A stretch of DNA of 64,000 bases from Bacteroidaceae bacterium. Its GTDB lineage: Bacteria > Bacteroidota > Bacteroidia > Bacteroidales > Bacteroidaceae. How positions within the stretch are numbered: position 1 is the stretch's first letter; each line of letters starts with the position of its first letter. Positions 43,938 to 54,332 of this stretch are shown piece by piece. The position numbers and the translations under genes were made by a program. The DNA lies in contig JAFWYF010000035.1 of NCBI GenBank assembly GCA_017522785.1, forward strand, positions 1 through 64,000, given 5' to 3'. The notes beneath the pieces were generated by a model. The model saw only the letters and a list, made by a program, of their open reading frames with translations. It was not told where the DNA came from and did not search any database.

Positions 43938-45200
43938 ATGAGAAAATTAATATTGACAATTGCTCTTGTTGTGGCGGCGATGCATGCCAAAGCGCAACAA
44001 TTGACATACGAGCACTACATGCAAAGTGTGCTTAATAATAACACAGCAGTGGTGGCACGTAGCCTCGATATAGACATCGCTCAGGCAAATCTAAAAAGTA
44101 GCAAGGTTTTTAACGACCCGGTGCTTTCTGTAGAATATGGAAATAATGAAGATTGGGATAAGAAACTCGGTCAGAGCATTGCTGCACAACTTAGCCGCAC
44201 ATTCACATTTGGTGTGCGTAAAGCAACAATTCGCCTTGCCAAAAATGAGTTAAACGCAATGAAAGCAGTGTTTAACGACTATATGCGTAATTTCAATGCC
44301 GATGCTACAGTTGCCTATCTCAATCATCTAAAAGCAAAATCTTTACTTAATATTGCATTAGAGCGCGAGAACTATATGGCTCAATTGGCACAAAACGACA
44401 GTTTGCGTTTTGTACGTGGCGAGATTGCCAAAACTGTATGGGTAGAGACACGTCTTGCTGCAGGTCTTGCACATAATGAACGTCTTGCCGCTGAGTCTGA
44501 ACAACGCAACACTTCTATTGTTTTAGGCTATTATATGGGTAATCTTGCCGATGCACAATCAATAGTTGTTAATGGCAATTTAGAAAATTGTGCATTTCAA
44601 TTACGCCCAATAGGTGAATATATAGATAACGCTTTGGCCAATCGTGCCGATTTAACAGCAGCTATTAACAATGTAGATGTTGCTCAGGCGCAGAAGCAAC
44701 TAAACAGTGCACGTCGACGTGTAGATTTGCAGTTGAGTGTTGGAGCAGAATATAACCAAGGGGCACATCGTGAGGAGCCAGGTGAGCCTTCGTTTACAAA
44801 ATTAAAAGTAGGTGCTGCAATCCCTTTAAAGTTCTCCAATATAAATGGTGGTGCACGTGCCATGGATAGAGCAAGAGTTCTGCAGGCAGAACAGCAGTTG
44901 GCCGATGTCCGCATGCATGTGCAGAGCGAGGTTATGCAAGCATACAACAATTGTCAAATAGCCGAACAGCAGGTTAAAACATTTACACGTGGATTGCTAC
45001 AAGAGACAGCGGAACTGCTCAGCGCAAAGCGCACTGCCTATCGTGCCGGTGAAATCTCCTTTGTAGAGTTTATTGAAACAGAACGTAGCGAAAACATGAT
45101 GCAAACCGAATATATCGAAACATTATATAACAGAGCAGTGTCGCTTGTTGAATTACAAAAAAGCGTTGGTATTTCTTTTGTGAACAAAGAACAAGAATAA
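43938..45200 (+). CDS. TolC-family outer-membrane protein
   Basis: 420 residues from ATG 43938 with a signal peptide (MRKLILTIALVVAAMHAKAQ). The mature protein is two long coiled-coil helical repeats typical of TolC/OEP channels: VARSLDIDIAQANLKSSKVF and NNVDVAQAQKQLNSARRRVD begin equivalent helices. No RND pump or membrane-fusion protein is adjacent; instead a lipoprotein gene follows after 3 nt. The transported substrate is unknown. Starts 13 nt after cca. Confidence 0.82.
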   Translation: MRKLILTIALVVAAMHAKAQQLTYEHYMQSVLNNNTAVVARSLDIDIAQANLKSSKVFNDPVLSVEYGNNEDWDKKLGQSIAAQLSRTFTFGVRKATIRLAKNELNAMKAVFNDYMRNFNADATVAYLNHLKAKSLLNIALERENYMAQLAQNDSLRFVRGEIAKTVWVETRLAAGLAHNERLAAESEQRNTSIVLGYYMGNLADAQSIVVNGNLENCAFQLRPIGEYIDNALANRADLTAAINNVDVAQAQKQLNSARRRVDLQLSVGAEYNQGAHREEPGEPSFTKLKVGAAIPLKFSNINGGARAMDRARVLQAEQQLADVRMHVQSEVMQAYNNCQIAEQQVKTFTRGLLQETAELLSAKRTAYRAGEISFVEFIETERSENMMQTEYIETLYNRAVSLVELQKSVGISFVNKEQE

Positions 45201-45203
45201 TAA

Positions 45204-46052
45204 ATGAAATCTAAGAATATGAAAAAACAGGTTCTATTGTGTGTGGTGGCGCTATTGTGTACACTATCTTGTGGCGAAAATATAGAGGAAAAGGCGCAGG
45301 CACTGCTCAATGAGGCGCAAACTGCGTACGAATCAAAAGATTACAATTGTGCAAAGTTGTTGCTCGACAGTTTAAAAAGCACCTATCCAAAAGCTTTCGA
45401 TGCACGTCGTGCCGCATTAAAACTGGGACGCGAAGTGGAACTTGGAGAACAGCAGCGCAGTGTGGAATTTCTCGATAGTTCATTGACTGTACAATATGCC
45501 CTACGCGACTCTCTGCTCCCGCAGTTTGTTCTAGAAAAGGACCGTAAGTATCAGGACGTGGGTAATTACATGGCTCCTTCGCAAACTGTAAAGAACAACC
45601 TTGGTAATACATATTTACGTGCTCAGGTAGATGAAAATGGTGTAACAACTATCACATCGGTTTATCGCGGAAAAGCGATAGGGCACACTACTGTAAAAGT
45701 CTCTTCCGGAGATAATTATGCCGAGTGTGATGCTCCCTTTAGTAAATATAATTCGAAACATCTAGGTGTTACAACCGAAAGAGTCGATTATCGTTATGGA
45801 GAGGATAGTGGTTTAATTGATTTTATTGTAAACTGTGAATCCGACATAAAGGTTGAATTATCAGGAAACAAATCCTATAATTATAATCTTCGCAAAAGCG
45901 ATGTACAGGCAATAAAGGCCGTCTTTAAATTGTCTAGAATCTTACAGAATATTACCACGATGAAGGAGATGCGCGATGAGGCTGTAAGACACATTGAATT
46001 TGTAGAGAAAACTCGCGAGAAGTTTGAAAATACCTCCGACACAGAAAAATAG
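45204..46052 (+). CDS. Predicted lipoprotein of unknown function, coupled to the TolC-like gene
   Basis: 282 residues with a lipoprotein signal: KKQVLLCVVALLCTLSC, lipid Cys at 23. Translation may also start at the ATG 15 nt later (MKKQVLL). The region 28-75 (AQALLNEAQTAYESKDYNCA) looks like one TPR-type helical hairpin, followed by a beta-rich domain. I do not recognise the family. The 3-nt gap after the TolC-like gene indicates one operon and a shared task at the outer membrane. Confidence 0.65.
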   Translation: MKSKNMKKQVLLCVVALLCTLSCGENIEEKAQALLNEAQTAYESKDYNCAKLLLDSLKSTYPKAFDARRAALKLGREVELGEQQRSVEFLDSSLTVQYALRDSLLPQFVLEKDRKYQDVGNYMAPSQTVKNNLGNTYLRAQVDENGVTTITSVYRGKAIGHTTVKVSSGDNYAECDAPFSKYNSKHLGVTTERVDYRYGEDSGLIDFIVNCESDIKVELSGNKSYNYNLRKSDVQAIKAVFKLSRILQNITTMKEMRDEAVRHIEFVEKTREKFENTSDTEK

Positions 46053-46069
46053 TTGATTAAATATTATAA

Positions 46070-46110
46070 AAATTGTGCAGGACTACCTTTTTTGTAGTCC
46101 TGCACAATTT
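46070..46110. terminator. Terminator after the TolC/lipoprotein operon
   Basis: A 17-bp perfect stem (46070-46086 with 46094-46110) encloses a T-rich 7-nt loop. It lies 18 nt after the lipoprotein stop and about 90 nt from the convergent sprA stop, and may serve both. Confidence 0.8.
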
Positions 46111-46202
46111 ATTTTGTAACACAACAAGGTAAGTGTATTGTCTATCTCATACAACTCTTACACCACCTTGCTTGTTTCAATCATTTAATACTCAAACACC
46201 GT

Positions 46203-49200
46203 TTATCGTGTGAGTGAGAAACGCATGCTTACACCAAAATCGGTTGTTGTAGTGGGGTACGAATTGGTCGATATGAGCGGAATTGTTGCTTGACGGTCGA
46301 AGTAGAAACTGAATGTCAGCATCTTGCTGTAAGTATAATCGGCCGACAGCGAGTAGTTGAACGATTTCGTACCATTGGTGGCTTGAGTAGTGCCTTTGTC
46401 GATACTGCGCACGAGCGATGTCATGTTTTTATACGAGAAGTCAGCGCGAATGTTCAGGTCATTGCCTGTGGAACTACTGCTCTTCTTTTTAGCCTTTTTG
46501 CTACCTCCGCCAAACAGTTTAAGTCCAACAAACTTGTAACCAATATTCACAGCAAGTTCCTGTGAATAGGTCTCCGATAATTGAATAGATGTAAGGCTCA
46601 GGTTCAATACTCTCGATTGAATATATTTTGTTCCAATCTTAATATCATTCTTTGTTGTTACATCAATTCCAATAAGTGGAGAGAACGATTCATTGAGTGA
46701 TACAGAACTAATATTATATCGTCCACTGGGTGTTGGCAAGCCTGTTGTTGTGTTGTTCACAAAACCAATGCCATTGGTATATTCCATGTATGTTGCATAG
46801 GTGTTGTATGAACCGACTGCATAAACGCTCTTGTAGCCATGTTCAATATTCACACTCTTGAAGTATTTCTTGAAGAATGCCAATTTAGATAGTCCCGAAT
46901 ATTTTATTCTCCAGTTTGGCAACATTCTCATGAACGAAGGGAATATATCACTGGCCTTTCCTGTTGTACTGCTACCATTAGAATATGCACCTAAGAATGC
47001 CGGTATCATCACTTCGGCAGAGTATTTGTTTACAGAACCATTGGCGGGGTCGTAGGGCTGTCCGGCAAGGCTGCTAGATGCAGGATAAACACTTCCCACA
47101 TATCTGTTCTCCATAATCTGTTGTACTCTGTCAATATTGGCAATGAACTTATCATATACCGACGATTTGTAATTGTTGTCGGCATTACTGCCACCAAATG
47201 AGTTGCCAAGTGTAATGGTTGTCATTGAGAAACCACCCGACTCGGTGCTGGGCATACCGTCGTACATAAACTGTATTGTACGGCTCTTGTTACGTGTCCA
47301 GCTTGCGTTAAGGTCTATCTTAAGGTCGGTAGCAGGCTCCAGCACCACTTTCAATTGTAAATCCTCTGCGGCGTTTGTACTTGCCTGTTGCGATATACTG
47401 TCGCTCTTTAATAACCAGTTCCTCTCGTGGGCTTTTTTCAAATAACTGTCGTCGGTTAAGCCAAATGCAAAATCCAAACCCGGAGCAAACACTCCACTAT
47501 GTTTCTTCTGTCCGAATAGGTCGCCTATTTCGGGCATGAAACCGGGTAGGCTCATGGCATACGAATTCTTGTAGCTTATAGATGCATTACGCAACATCAT
47601 AAGCATACGTGTGGGGTACTGCATGTTCTTTGCAAACGACGATTTCTCGTTTTTGTCTTTTGCTGTGAGCATAATCCTCAACGATACAGTGTCCTTGCTC
47701 TTAATGAGAATATTGTTCTCGTCTACAACCTTGTATTTTAGCTTGTATAGTTTTCCATTCTTCCTGCGAGCGATAATATCGAATTTCTTATTACCCAAGC
47801 CATGCTTTACTGTGAACGTACTATCTTCGTACAGTTGTATCTCGGTAGAGAATGGCTTGTTTTTCTTTTTCTTCTCCTTTTTCTTGTCGTCCTTCTTTGC
47901 AGTTCTCTTTGTTGTAGAACGGCTGTTCTTTTTGCTACTTGCAAAACGTTTGTTAGTCTCCTCGAGGTAGGGTACCAAGTTATACAACTTCTCAAAATCG
48001 AAAGTCGTGTTTATCGAAATATCGCGTTTGTTAGATATGTTATTGCCAAAGTTAATATTCGATGTCTTGTTACCACGTGCCCAATTGTACGACGAACTAT
48101 AGTTTGCGTCGGCCTTTAACCATTCGAATATAGGTAGTTTGTTAAGTGGCAACGAGTACGATGCACTAAAGTTCTGTTGATAGGTCAAAGGACGTCCCAT
48201 TCCTTTGATACTCATTCTAACAGAATCCTTCCAAATCTCATATTCGTTGGGATATCGTTTTTTGTTTACAGGTACATATGGCTCTTCAATCTCCGCATTT
48301 GTTCCGGTACGTAAATCCATACGTAGGTTTGTAGTGGGGTCCCATTTAAGGGTGAATGCCCTGTTCCAATAGAACTGTTGCGAGAATGTGAGAGGTATCT
48401 CGCTACCACCTGTCATGCTGTTTAGGTCGCGCACCTGTAACTCGTGATAGCTTCGTGTCATGTCGGTGTTGAAACTAAGATTTTGCGGAAGAGGATTCAC
48501 TCCCCACTCCTTTAATATCTTTAGCCATTTCGATTTACTCTGAATCTTCTCAAAAGGTTTTATCGTCTTGATGGGGCTCGAATAGGCATAGTTCAACGAT
48601 GCCTTCCAATTTATAATATTCTCCCAGTTTACAGTGCTTCCGCTATTGTCGGTACGCGAGTAGGAGTAGCTGAAACTTAAATTGGCAGGGTCATAAGGCA
48701 TAGGTGTTTTGCTCGAAATGTTAATTTTAGCATTGCTGAGCGAGAAATTACGTGTGGTAGAGCGTACTTCGGCAATATTCCTTAATGAGTCGCGTGCTGC
48801 GCCACTGTAAGAGCCTAAAACATCATCGAGTAACAGGTCGGTGTCGAATGGACTGTATAATGGCGATGTTACCTCGCGTGAGAATGAGTAGTACGTTGGC
48901 AACGCTATTTTTGCTTTAGCCGGCAGGAATCGTCCAAAGTCGAATGTTCCGGTCATAGTATAGCTGTAAAAATCATCAGTACGACGCGATGCCAATTTGT
49001 CCTCTAAACCACCAAATCCGGCTGTTTCAATACGTCCTTGTGCAGCAATGCTACCCAAATCCGACAACTTAATATCTAAATTTCCTTGTGCCGCCCAGCC
49101 ACTCTTATTGCGGAAACCTAACAGACGCATCTCATTAACCCACACTGTAGCCGACTTTGCATTACCGGTGTTGTTGCGAATACCAATCATCATCACTTTA

Positions 49201-52200
49201 ATCTGTCCCAATGTAGGGTTACCTACAATGCTTATACGGTTCTTTGGGGTATCTTCGTCGTATTCGCTATATATGGTGGTGTTCGTTACACCCGAACTGT
49301 TGTTGTTTCTTAGTGTATTACGTCTCACTTTAATATTTGTCAGTTTTGTAAGTGGAATATTTATCATATTCTCGGTAGGCCACACCGTTGTTGCACCGCT
49401 ATTGCCATATACATCGTATGTACCATGAGGCGTAATGGACAATGGCACCTCATATTCATAATAGTTACTTTTGTAGTCGGAACCCAAACGTACAAATAAC
49501 GAAACATCGTTATTTTTCAACTGTGTAACATCAAGTTCAGGAGCTTCGGCATGTACAAAAAGTTGTATTCTCTCATACTGACGTATGTCAAGGTTGCTCT
49601 TCTTGTATATTGCACGCGACTCTTTGCTGCCTAGGTTGTTTACATGTAGCGATAGCGACTGCTCGTTGTCTTGGCGCAATTGTGGCTGGTCGGGGTCCAG
49701 AATACGCGATATTCCCGGAGGTAGCACATAGTTTACAGGACGTCTGTCGCCATGTTCCTCAATATTTACAGCCGACATTGTAAAGTCGCCCGAAATTGAT
49801 GGCGATGTGTTGTTTATCGAAGCAATTGCTTGTTGGTAGGGACGCCAATCGCCACGTATGAGTTGCATCGTAGCAAAACGCAGTGTGATAGGTTTACGGA
49901 ACGATGTCATATACATACGCATGAAACGTATCGATGTGAAATCGCGTATTGTTCCAACAACTTTTTCATACTCATTTATAGGTATACGGAACTTGTACCA
50001 ATCGACACTCTCTGTATTTCCGTTACGTAGCTTGGTGCTTACACTTCTCTTGTCTGTTATGTAATTCCTACCAACAACCATGTCATCGGGACGCAACGAA
50101 ATTTTGTATTGGAAGAAGTTTTCATATTCATCCATTGTGAAATCTTGGTTTGCATCCTCAATATCGGGTGTGGTCTTTGCCGCACTATTGTAGCTATCAT
50201 CGCCCGACGATGGAGAGTTTCCCTCGAAGTTATTAAAGTATTTGTAACGCTCCAAAATACTTTTCTGAACAGCATCGTAGTCGCCACCTCTGAAATAGTG
50301 ATAATTATCACCTGCCGGGTCGTTGGCTATGCTGTCGTAAACCTCTTGACGTACCTTGCCTTTAATAGCGTCAAGATATGCTGCGTAAGTGGGGAATTGT
50401 GCCTCCTCGTTGCTTTTTAATCCGTTCAAACCGGCATCTTGCTGGTCGCGACTTCCGGCATTATTGTCAAAGGCATACACAAGGCTGTTTGTTGTGGGAA
50501 CACGTCCCCAAACAGTCTCCTCGTAGCCGTACGTGTTGTTGCTCGACGGCAAGCCATTCTCAAAGAATTTCTTGCCATCCTTGAGAATATCCTCCGAAAC
50601 CTCACCTAAATTAAAATATAGGTCGCCACCCATCTCTGTCTGGTCATAAATAAATGGGTCGAGCATCCAAAATTCTATGTATTGTATGTTTGCTGCCTCG
50701 AAATCGGTTGTGGTAAGCTGGCGTGTGATTCCGCCCCAACGCTTTTCGGGGTTGTTGAGTTTACCATCATAAGTAAGGTCGGGGTCGAGGTTATATGGAC
50801 CGCGCTCATTGGGATAGAAGCTGACATTCATCAACGATAGGGTAGACGATTCACCGTATGTAGACTCCTTGTTGGGATACAACTCACGCTCGTATACTTC
50901 GCGCACGTAGTGGTTCGACAATTGTTCCACATCGCTTTTAATATGTGCCGGAGTCAATGAAGAACTACGACGGGTGAACAATGGGTCTATGGTGTACCAG
51001 TTAATGAGTGCACGATTATATCCTGTGAGAATGTTGTTTGTCAGGTTGCTGTTAGGCATTCCGGTTGGCAACGAGGCCAATACCCATGCCGATGGCGCCG
51101 ATAAATCTATGCCGTTTTCTGTTCCTTCGAAATCGTCGATGTACGATGCTTGGCTCTGTATCTCGCTCGATGTACCGGCCTCTAAACGTGCAAATTCTGC
51201 TGTAAGGTTTATGCTCGATGGAACAGTGCAACTAATCAATGGCAGGCGGTCGAGCATGTTTGTGAGCCATTGGCTCTCTTTTTTCCATGCAACGTTGAAT
51301 CCCCAAATGGTGTTGTTAAGTGGTTCTGTACCCATATCCACCTTCGATGTCATAGGCTTTTCGCTAAGCGTCATGAATGTTCCACCAAAATTCAACTCAT
51401 CAGAAAAATCATATTGCCAATTAAGACCAAGCACTGTCTTTCGTTGCATGTTGAACAGAGTATTACTCTCCAACGATACATTTACATTTGTTCCGGCATC
51501 AATAATGCTTTGGTTCAGAATTGTTACAACACCCGAAGAGTAATCTACCTGATAATCGACATTTTCCACAAGAGTAACACCGCCGGCTGTAACCACAACC
51601 GAACCGCGCGGAATATTTGTTGAACCTGTTTGTATTACATTGGCCGATGAACCGGTATATTCACCTATAAGATAAAATTTATCCTTCTCGGCTATCTGTT
51701 TGGCAATGGTCTTAGTTGAGTCATACAACTCCTGAAAGATATATTTCTCGGCAATGGCGTCATTACCAATCTTGTTTTTCAGATAATTACCAAACGGCTC
51801 TACCGATGGAAAGAATATTCGTCCGCTAGATGGGTCTACAGTGTATCCTTGTACAAAATCGAAAAATCCGTTAGGAGCCTCTTTTGTGTTGTTGGTGTCC
51901 AAACGGTCGAGGTTCATCAAACGCAACAAAGGAGTACTTTTCAGACTCTCTTCGGGCAAGTATGTGATGTTTGTTCCCAAACTATCACTTGCATAGTAAA
52001 TGTCAAGCTTAAAACTATTGCTTTGCAGGCTGCGTGTGCCCAAAGCATATACGTTTTTCATCATCAAATCCCAACATCCGTTCTTAGGCGAACAGGCATT
52101 AGGTTTAAGCAATTTCACAAAGAGTGTTGCTGACGACTCTTTTTGGTCATTTGCAAACTCACCCACTTGATATGTCTCTCCTCCGTAGGTATATTCATAG

Positions 52201-53597
52201 GCTATGGCAAGAACTTCGTCGGCACGCAGTGAGTTCTTCAGTGAAATATAACCTAATTCTCTGTTTACGGTATATTCCGACGACGACAACATACGTGCAT
52301 TAGAGAGTTTTTCGTAGTCCAATCCTCCGTTAATGTCATTATTTCCATTGAGTATGTTGTTCACTTGGTCTATGTCGCGAATGGCGGCATAGGTTGTGTT
52401 CATCGTAGAATATAAGTCGTTGGCATTATTGTGAGGAATACGTGTGCCACCGGCTGCATGCCATTTACTGTTGCTTATATGTTCACTTTCGCCAATGTCG
52501 GTAAACGCTACAACGTTACGTGGGCTCGAGTGGTCGCTCTTCTTGTTGGTAACCCACACCTCAACACGGTTAATTGTTATTCCCGAAATGATGGTGGGTA
52601 GTTGTGCCATGGCACGGTCGTAGTTGTCTCTAAAGTAGTGTGCAAGGAAAAAGTGGCGGTTTTCGTCGTAGTCGGCAACCTCAATCTCAAATGTGGTTAA
52701 TTGTGTTCCTCCTTTAGAACTTACAGTAGTGCTGTTCGATTTCTTTTGAGATATTACGGTTTGCAAAGACAATTTACCAAACTGAAAATCGGTACGCACA
52801 CCAAATAGCGACGATGCTCCTTTTATAAGGCTCGATTTGCTTCCAAACGATACATTTCCGGCCTCAATCAGTTTTATTACCTCATCCTCTTTGCCTTCGT
52901 ATTTTAAATTAATTTTTTGTGCATCGAAACTGAATGTAGCCTCGGTGTTATAATTAAAATCGAGGTTCATTTTGTCTCCAACACTACCTTTTACATTCAG
53001 GTTAATCTTTTCATCGAAATCGAAACTGTTGGTGCTACGACTGCGCTCCGGCAACGATGGGTTGTCGATAGTCTGCATCGAATAGCCAATTTTCATTTCG
53101 GCATTTCCCTGAGTTTTTATACGTACTCCTCCCGGTCCAAATATTTTTTCGGCAGGTCCCAAGTCGAAATGCATGTCGGTGAAATCGAACTTGTCTTTGT
53201 TCATTGCATTCTCGAACTCGGTCTTGTTCTTGTCCCTGAAATAGTTTTGCATCGACTGCTTCATGTGCCACTTAGAATATTGTTCGGGTGTCAAACTGAT
53301 AGGAGTGCTCAGTAGTGAACTGCCCAAGCGTGTGGCAAATGAATAGGTACTGTCTTTTTCGTTGTAAAGAGTGTCGGTAACAATATTCTGCGGAAGGCGC
53401 AGGTCCAGTGGATAGCGTTTGAAATCGCTAACGGAATTTGGTACAATGTGTGATATCGGATATCGTGTCTTTATACTACCGTTGCTTGTTGTATCGTTTG
53501 CCAATGAGTCTGTTTCTGTGCGCACATCACCTTGCGCAAATATACCCTGTATAAATGCGAAAAGAATTAAAATCGATAGTGCGGTGCGTAGTCTCAT
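46203..53597 (-). CDS. sprA: SprA/Sov, outer-membrane translocon of the type IX secretion system
   Basis: A giant 2464-residue protein with a signal peptide (MRLRTALSILILFAFIQGIFAQ). SprA forms a 36-strand barrel that is the exit pore of the type IX system of Bacteroidetes. The sequence shows the N-terminal region (about 100-300) with FDFTDMHFDLGPAEKIFGPG and the repeated amphipathic, Asn/Ser/Tyr-rich strands expected. A Lys-rich stretch near residue 1890 (KKDDKKKEKKKKNKP) interrupts the barrel. Length and features match SprA/Sov. Other type IX genes are not in the window; ruvA lies 15 nt upstream on the same strand, a linkage known from Bacteroidetes. Confidence 0.93.
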   Translation of the reverse strand: MRLRTALSILILFAFIQGIFAQGDVRTETDSLANDTTSNGSIKTRYPISHIVPNSVSDFKRYPLDLRLPQNIVTDTLYNEKDSTYSFATRLGSSLLSTPISLTPEQYSKWHMKQSMQNYFRDKNKTEFENAMNKDKFDFTDMHFDLGPAEKIFGPGGVRIKTQGNAEMKIGYSMQTIDNPSLPERSRSTNSFDFDEKINLNVKGSVGDKMNLDFNYNTEATFSFDAQKINLKYEGKEDEVIKLIEAGNVSFGSKSSLIKGASSLFGVRTDFQFGKLSLQTVISQKKSNSTTVSSKGGTQLTTFEIEVADYDENRHFFLAHYFRDNYDRAMAQLPTIISGITINRVEVWVTNKKSDHSSPRNVVAFTDIGESEHISNSKWHAAGGTRIPHNNANDLYSTMNTTYAAIRDIDQVNNILNGNNDINGGLDYEKLSNARMLSSSEYTVNRELGYISLKNSLRADEVLAIAYEYTYGGETYQVGEFANDQKESSATLFVKLLKPNACSPKNGCWDLMMKNVYALGTRSLQSNSFKLDIYYASDSLGTNITYLPEESLKSTPLLRLMNLDRLDTNNTKEAPNGFFDFVQGYTVDPSSGRIFFPSVEPFGNYLKNKIGNDAIAEKYIFQELYDSTKTIAKQIAEKDKFYLIGEYTGSSANVIQTGSTNIPRGSVVVTAGGVTLVENVDYQVDYSSGVVTILNQSIIDAGTNVNVSLESNTLFNMQRKTVLGLNWQYDFSDELNFGGTFMTLSEKPMTSKVDMGTEPLNNTIWGFNVAWKKESQWLTNMLDRLPLISCTVPSSINLTAEFARLEAGTSSEIQSQASYIDDFEGTENGIDLSAPSAWVLASLPTGMPNSNLTNNILTGYNRALINWYTIDPLFTRRSSSLTPAHIKSDVEQLSNHYVREVYERELYPNKESTYGESSTLSLMNVSFYPNERGPYNLDPDLTYDGKLNNPEKRWGGITRQLTTTDFEAANIQYIEFWMLDPFIYDQTEMGGDLYFNLGEVSEDILKDGKKFFENGLPSSNNTYGYEETVWGRVPTTNSLVYAFDNNAGSRDQQDAGLNGLKSNEEAQFPTYAAYLDAIKGKVRQEVYDSIANDPAGDNYHYFRGGDYDAVQKSILERYKYFNNFEGNSPSSGDDSYNSAAKTTPDIEDANQDFTMDEYENFFQYKISLRPDDMVVGRNYITDKRSVSTKLRNGNTESVDWYKFRIPINEYEKVVGTIRDFTSIRFMRMYMTSFRKPITLRFATMQLIRGDWRPYQQAIASINNTSPSISGDFTMSAVNIEEHGDRRPVNYVLPPGISRILDPDQPQLRQDNEQSLSLHVNNLGSKESRAIYKKSNLDIRQYERIQLFVHAEAPELDVTQLKNNDVSLFVRLGSDYKSNYYEYEVPLSITPHGTYDVYGNSGATTVWPTENMINIPLTKLTNIKVRRNTLRNNNSSGVTNTTIYSEYDEDTPKNRISIVGNPTLGQIKVMMIGIRNNTGNAKSATVWVNEMRLLGFRNKSGWAAQGNLDIKLSDLGSIAAQGRIETAGFGGLEDKLASRRTDDFYSYTMTGTFDFGRFLPAKAKIALPTYYSFSREVTSPLYSPFDTDLLLDDVLGSYSGAARDSLRNIAEVRSTTRNFSLSNAKINISSKTPMPYDPANLSFSYSYSRTDNSGSTVNWENIINWKASLNYAYSSPIKTIKPFEKIQSKSKWLKILKEWGVNPLPQNLSFNTDMTRSYHELQVRDLNSMTGGSEIPLTFSQQFYWNRAFTLKWDPTTNLRMDLRTGTNAEIEEPYVPVNKKRYPNEYEIWKDSVRMSIKGMGRPLTYQQNFSASYSLPLNKLPIFEWLKADANYSSSYNWARGNKTSNINFGNNISNKRDISINTTFDFEKLYNLVPYLEETNKRFASSKKNSRSTTKRTAKKDDKKKEKKKKNKPFSTEIQLYEDSTFTVKHGLGNKKFDIIARRKNGKLYKLKYKVVDENNILIKSKDTVSLRIMLTAKDKNEKSSFAKNMQYPTRMLMMLRNASISYKNSYAMSLPGFMPEIGDLFGQKKHSGVFAPGLDFAFGLTDDSYLKKAHERNWLLKSDSISQQASTNAAEDLQLKVVLEPATDLKIDLNASWTRNKSRTIQFMYDGMPSTESGGFSMTTITLGNSFGGSNADNNYKSSVYDKFIANIDRVQQIMENRYVGSVYPASSSLAGQPYDPANGSVNKYSAEVMIPAFLGAYSNGSSTTGKASDIFPSFMRMLPNWRIKYSGLSKLAFFKKYFKSVNIEHGYKSVYAVGSYNTYATYMEYTNGIGFVNNTTTGLPTPSGRYNISSVSLNESFSPLIGIDVTTKNDIKIGTKYIQSRVLNLSLTSIQLSETYSQELAVNIGYKFVGLKLFGGGSKKAKKKSSSSTGNDLNIRADFSYKNMTSLVRSIDKGTTQATNGTKSFNYSLSADYTYSKMLTFSFYFDRQATIPLISTNSYPTTTTDFGVSMRFSLTR

Positions 53598-53612
53598 CGT
53601 TTTTTTAGTCTG

Positions 53613-54206
53613 TTACAACTGTTTGAGTGCCAGCTTTATAACCTGTTCTATGCTTGCCGAAGGCTCGGCTTTAATTACATTCTGAACAACCTTTGAGGCG
53701 GCCGATGTTGGGAATCCCAACATAACAAGTGCCGAAACGGCAGCATCTGCAGTCTCGCCGTTTGCATGTGCAACGGTGGTAGCTCCTGTGATTTCGCTTG
53801 TTGCAACGCCCTTAATCTTGTCTTTTAAATCCACGATAATACGTTGTGCAGTCTTTAGCCCAATGCCTTTGACGCTTTTCAATATTGTCTCATTGCCCGA
53901 AGCAATGACATCGCACAACTCATTTACTGTAAATGCCGACAATATTGTACGTGCAGTGTTGCCACCTATACCCGAAACCGATATGAGTAACAAGAATAGT
54001 TCGCGCTCTTGCTTGCTATGAAAACCAAAAAGTTGGTGTGTGTCTTCTCTTATAATCTCATAGATAAACACCTTTACATCTTTTTTCCCTTGTAAAGCAC
54101 TGTATGTGTTTAGTGTTATGTTAGTCTCGTAACCAACTCCTGCACATTCAATTATGGCAGTAGCCGGGGTTAGCTCGGCGAGTTCTCCTTTCAAATATTC
54201 TATCAT
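53613..54206 (-). CDS. ruvA: Holliday junction branch migration protein RuvA
   Basis: 197 residues from ATG 54206 ([14 protein letters not shown]). Domain I is an OB fold (about 1-65), domain II carries two helix-hairpin-helix motifs ([20 protein letters not shown] and [20 protein letters not shown]), and the flexible C-terminal domain III (about 150-197) binds RuvB. The frame is open 16 codons further upstream, but the family starts here. It precedes sprA by 15 nt. Confidence 0.94.
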   Translation of the reverse strand: MIEYLKGELAELTPATAIIECAGVGYETNITLNTYSALQGKKDVKVFIYEIIREDTHQLFGFHSKQERELFLLLISVSGIGGNTARTILSAFTVNELCDVIASGNETILKSVKGIGLKTAQRIIVDLKDKIKGVATSEITGATTVAHANGETADAAVSALVMLGFPTSAASKVVQNVIKAEPSASIEQVIKLALKQL

Positions 54207-54332
54207 AGTATAAATCTTTTGTACATAAAGAGCATGGTAAAAGTCAAAAGACAATTACGCTAATCTTAATCCTAAACGCAGATTTTCCCTTTTTATTGTA
54301 TATGAATATAGGTATGTTGCCCTGTTACAACA

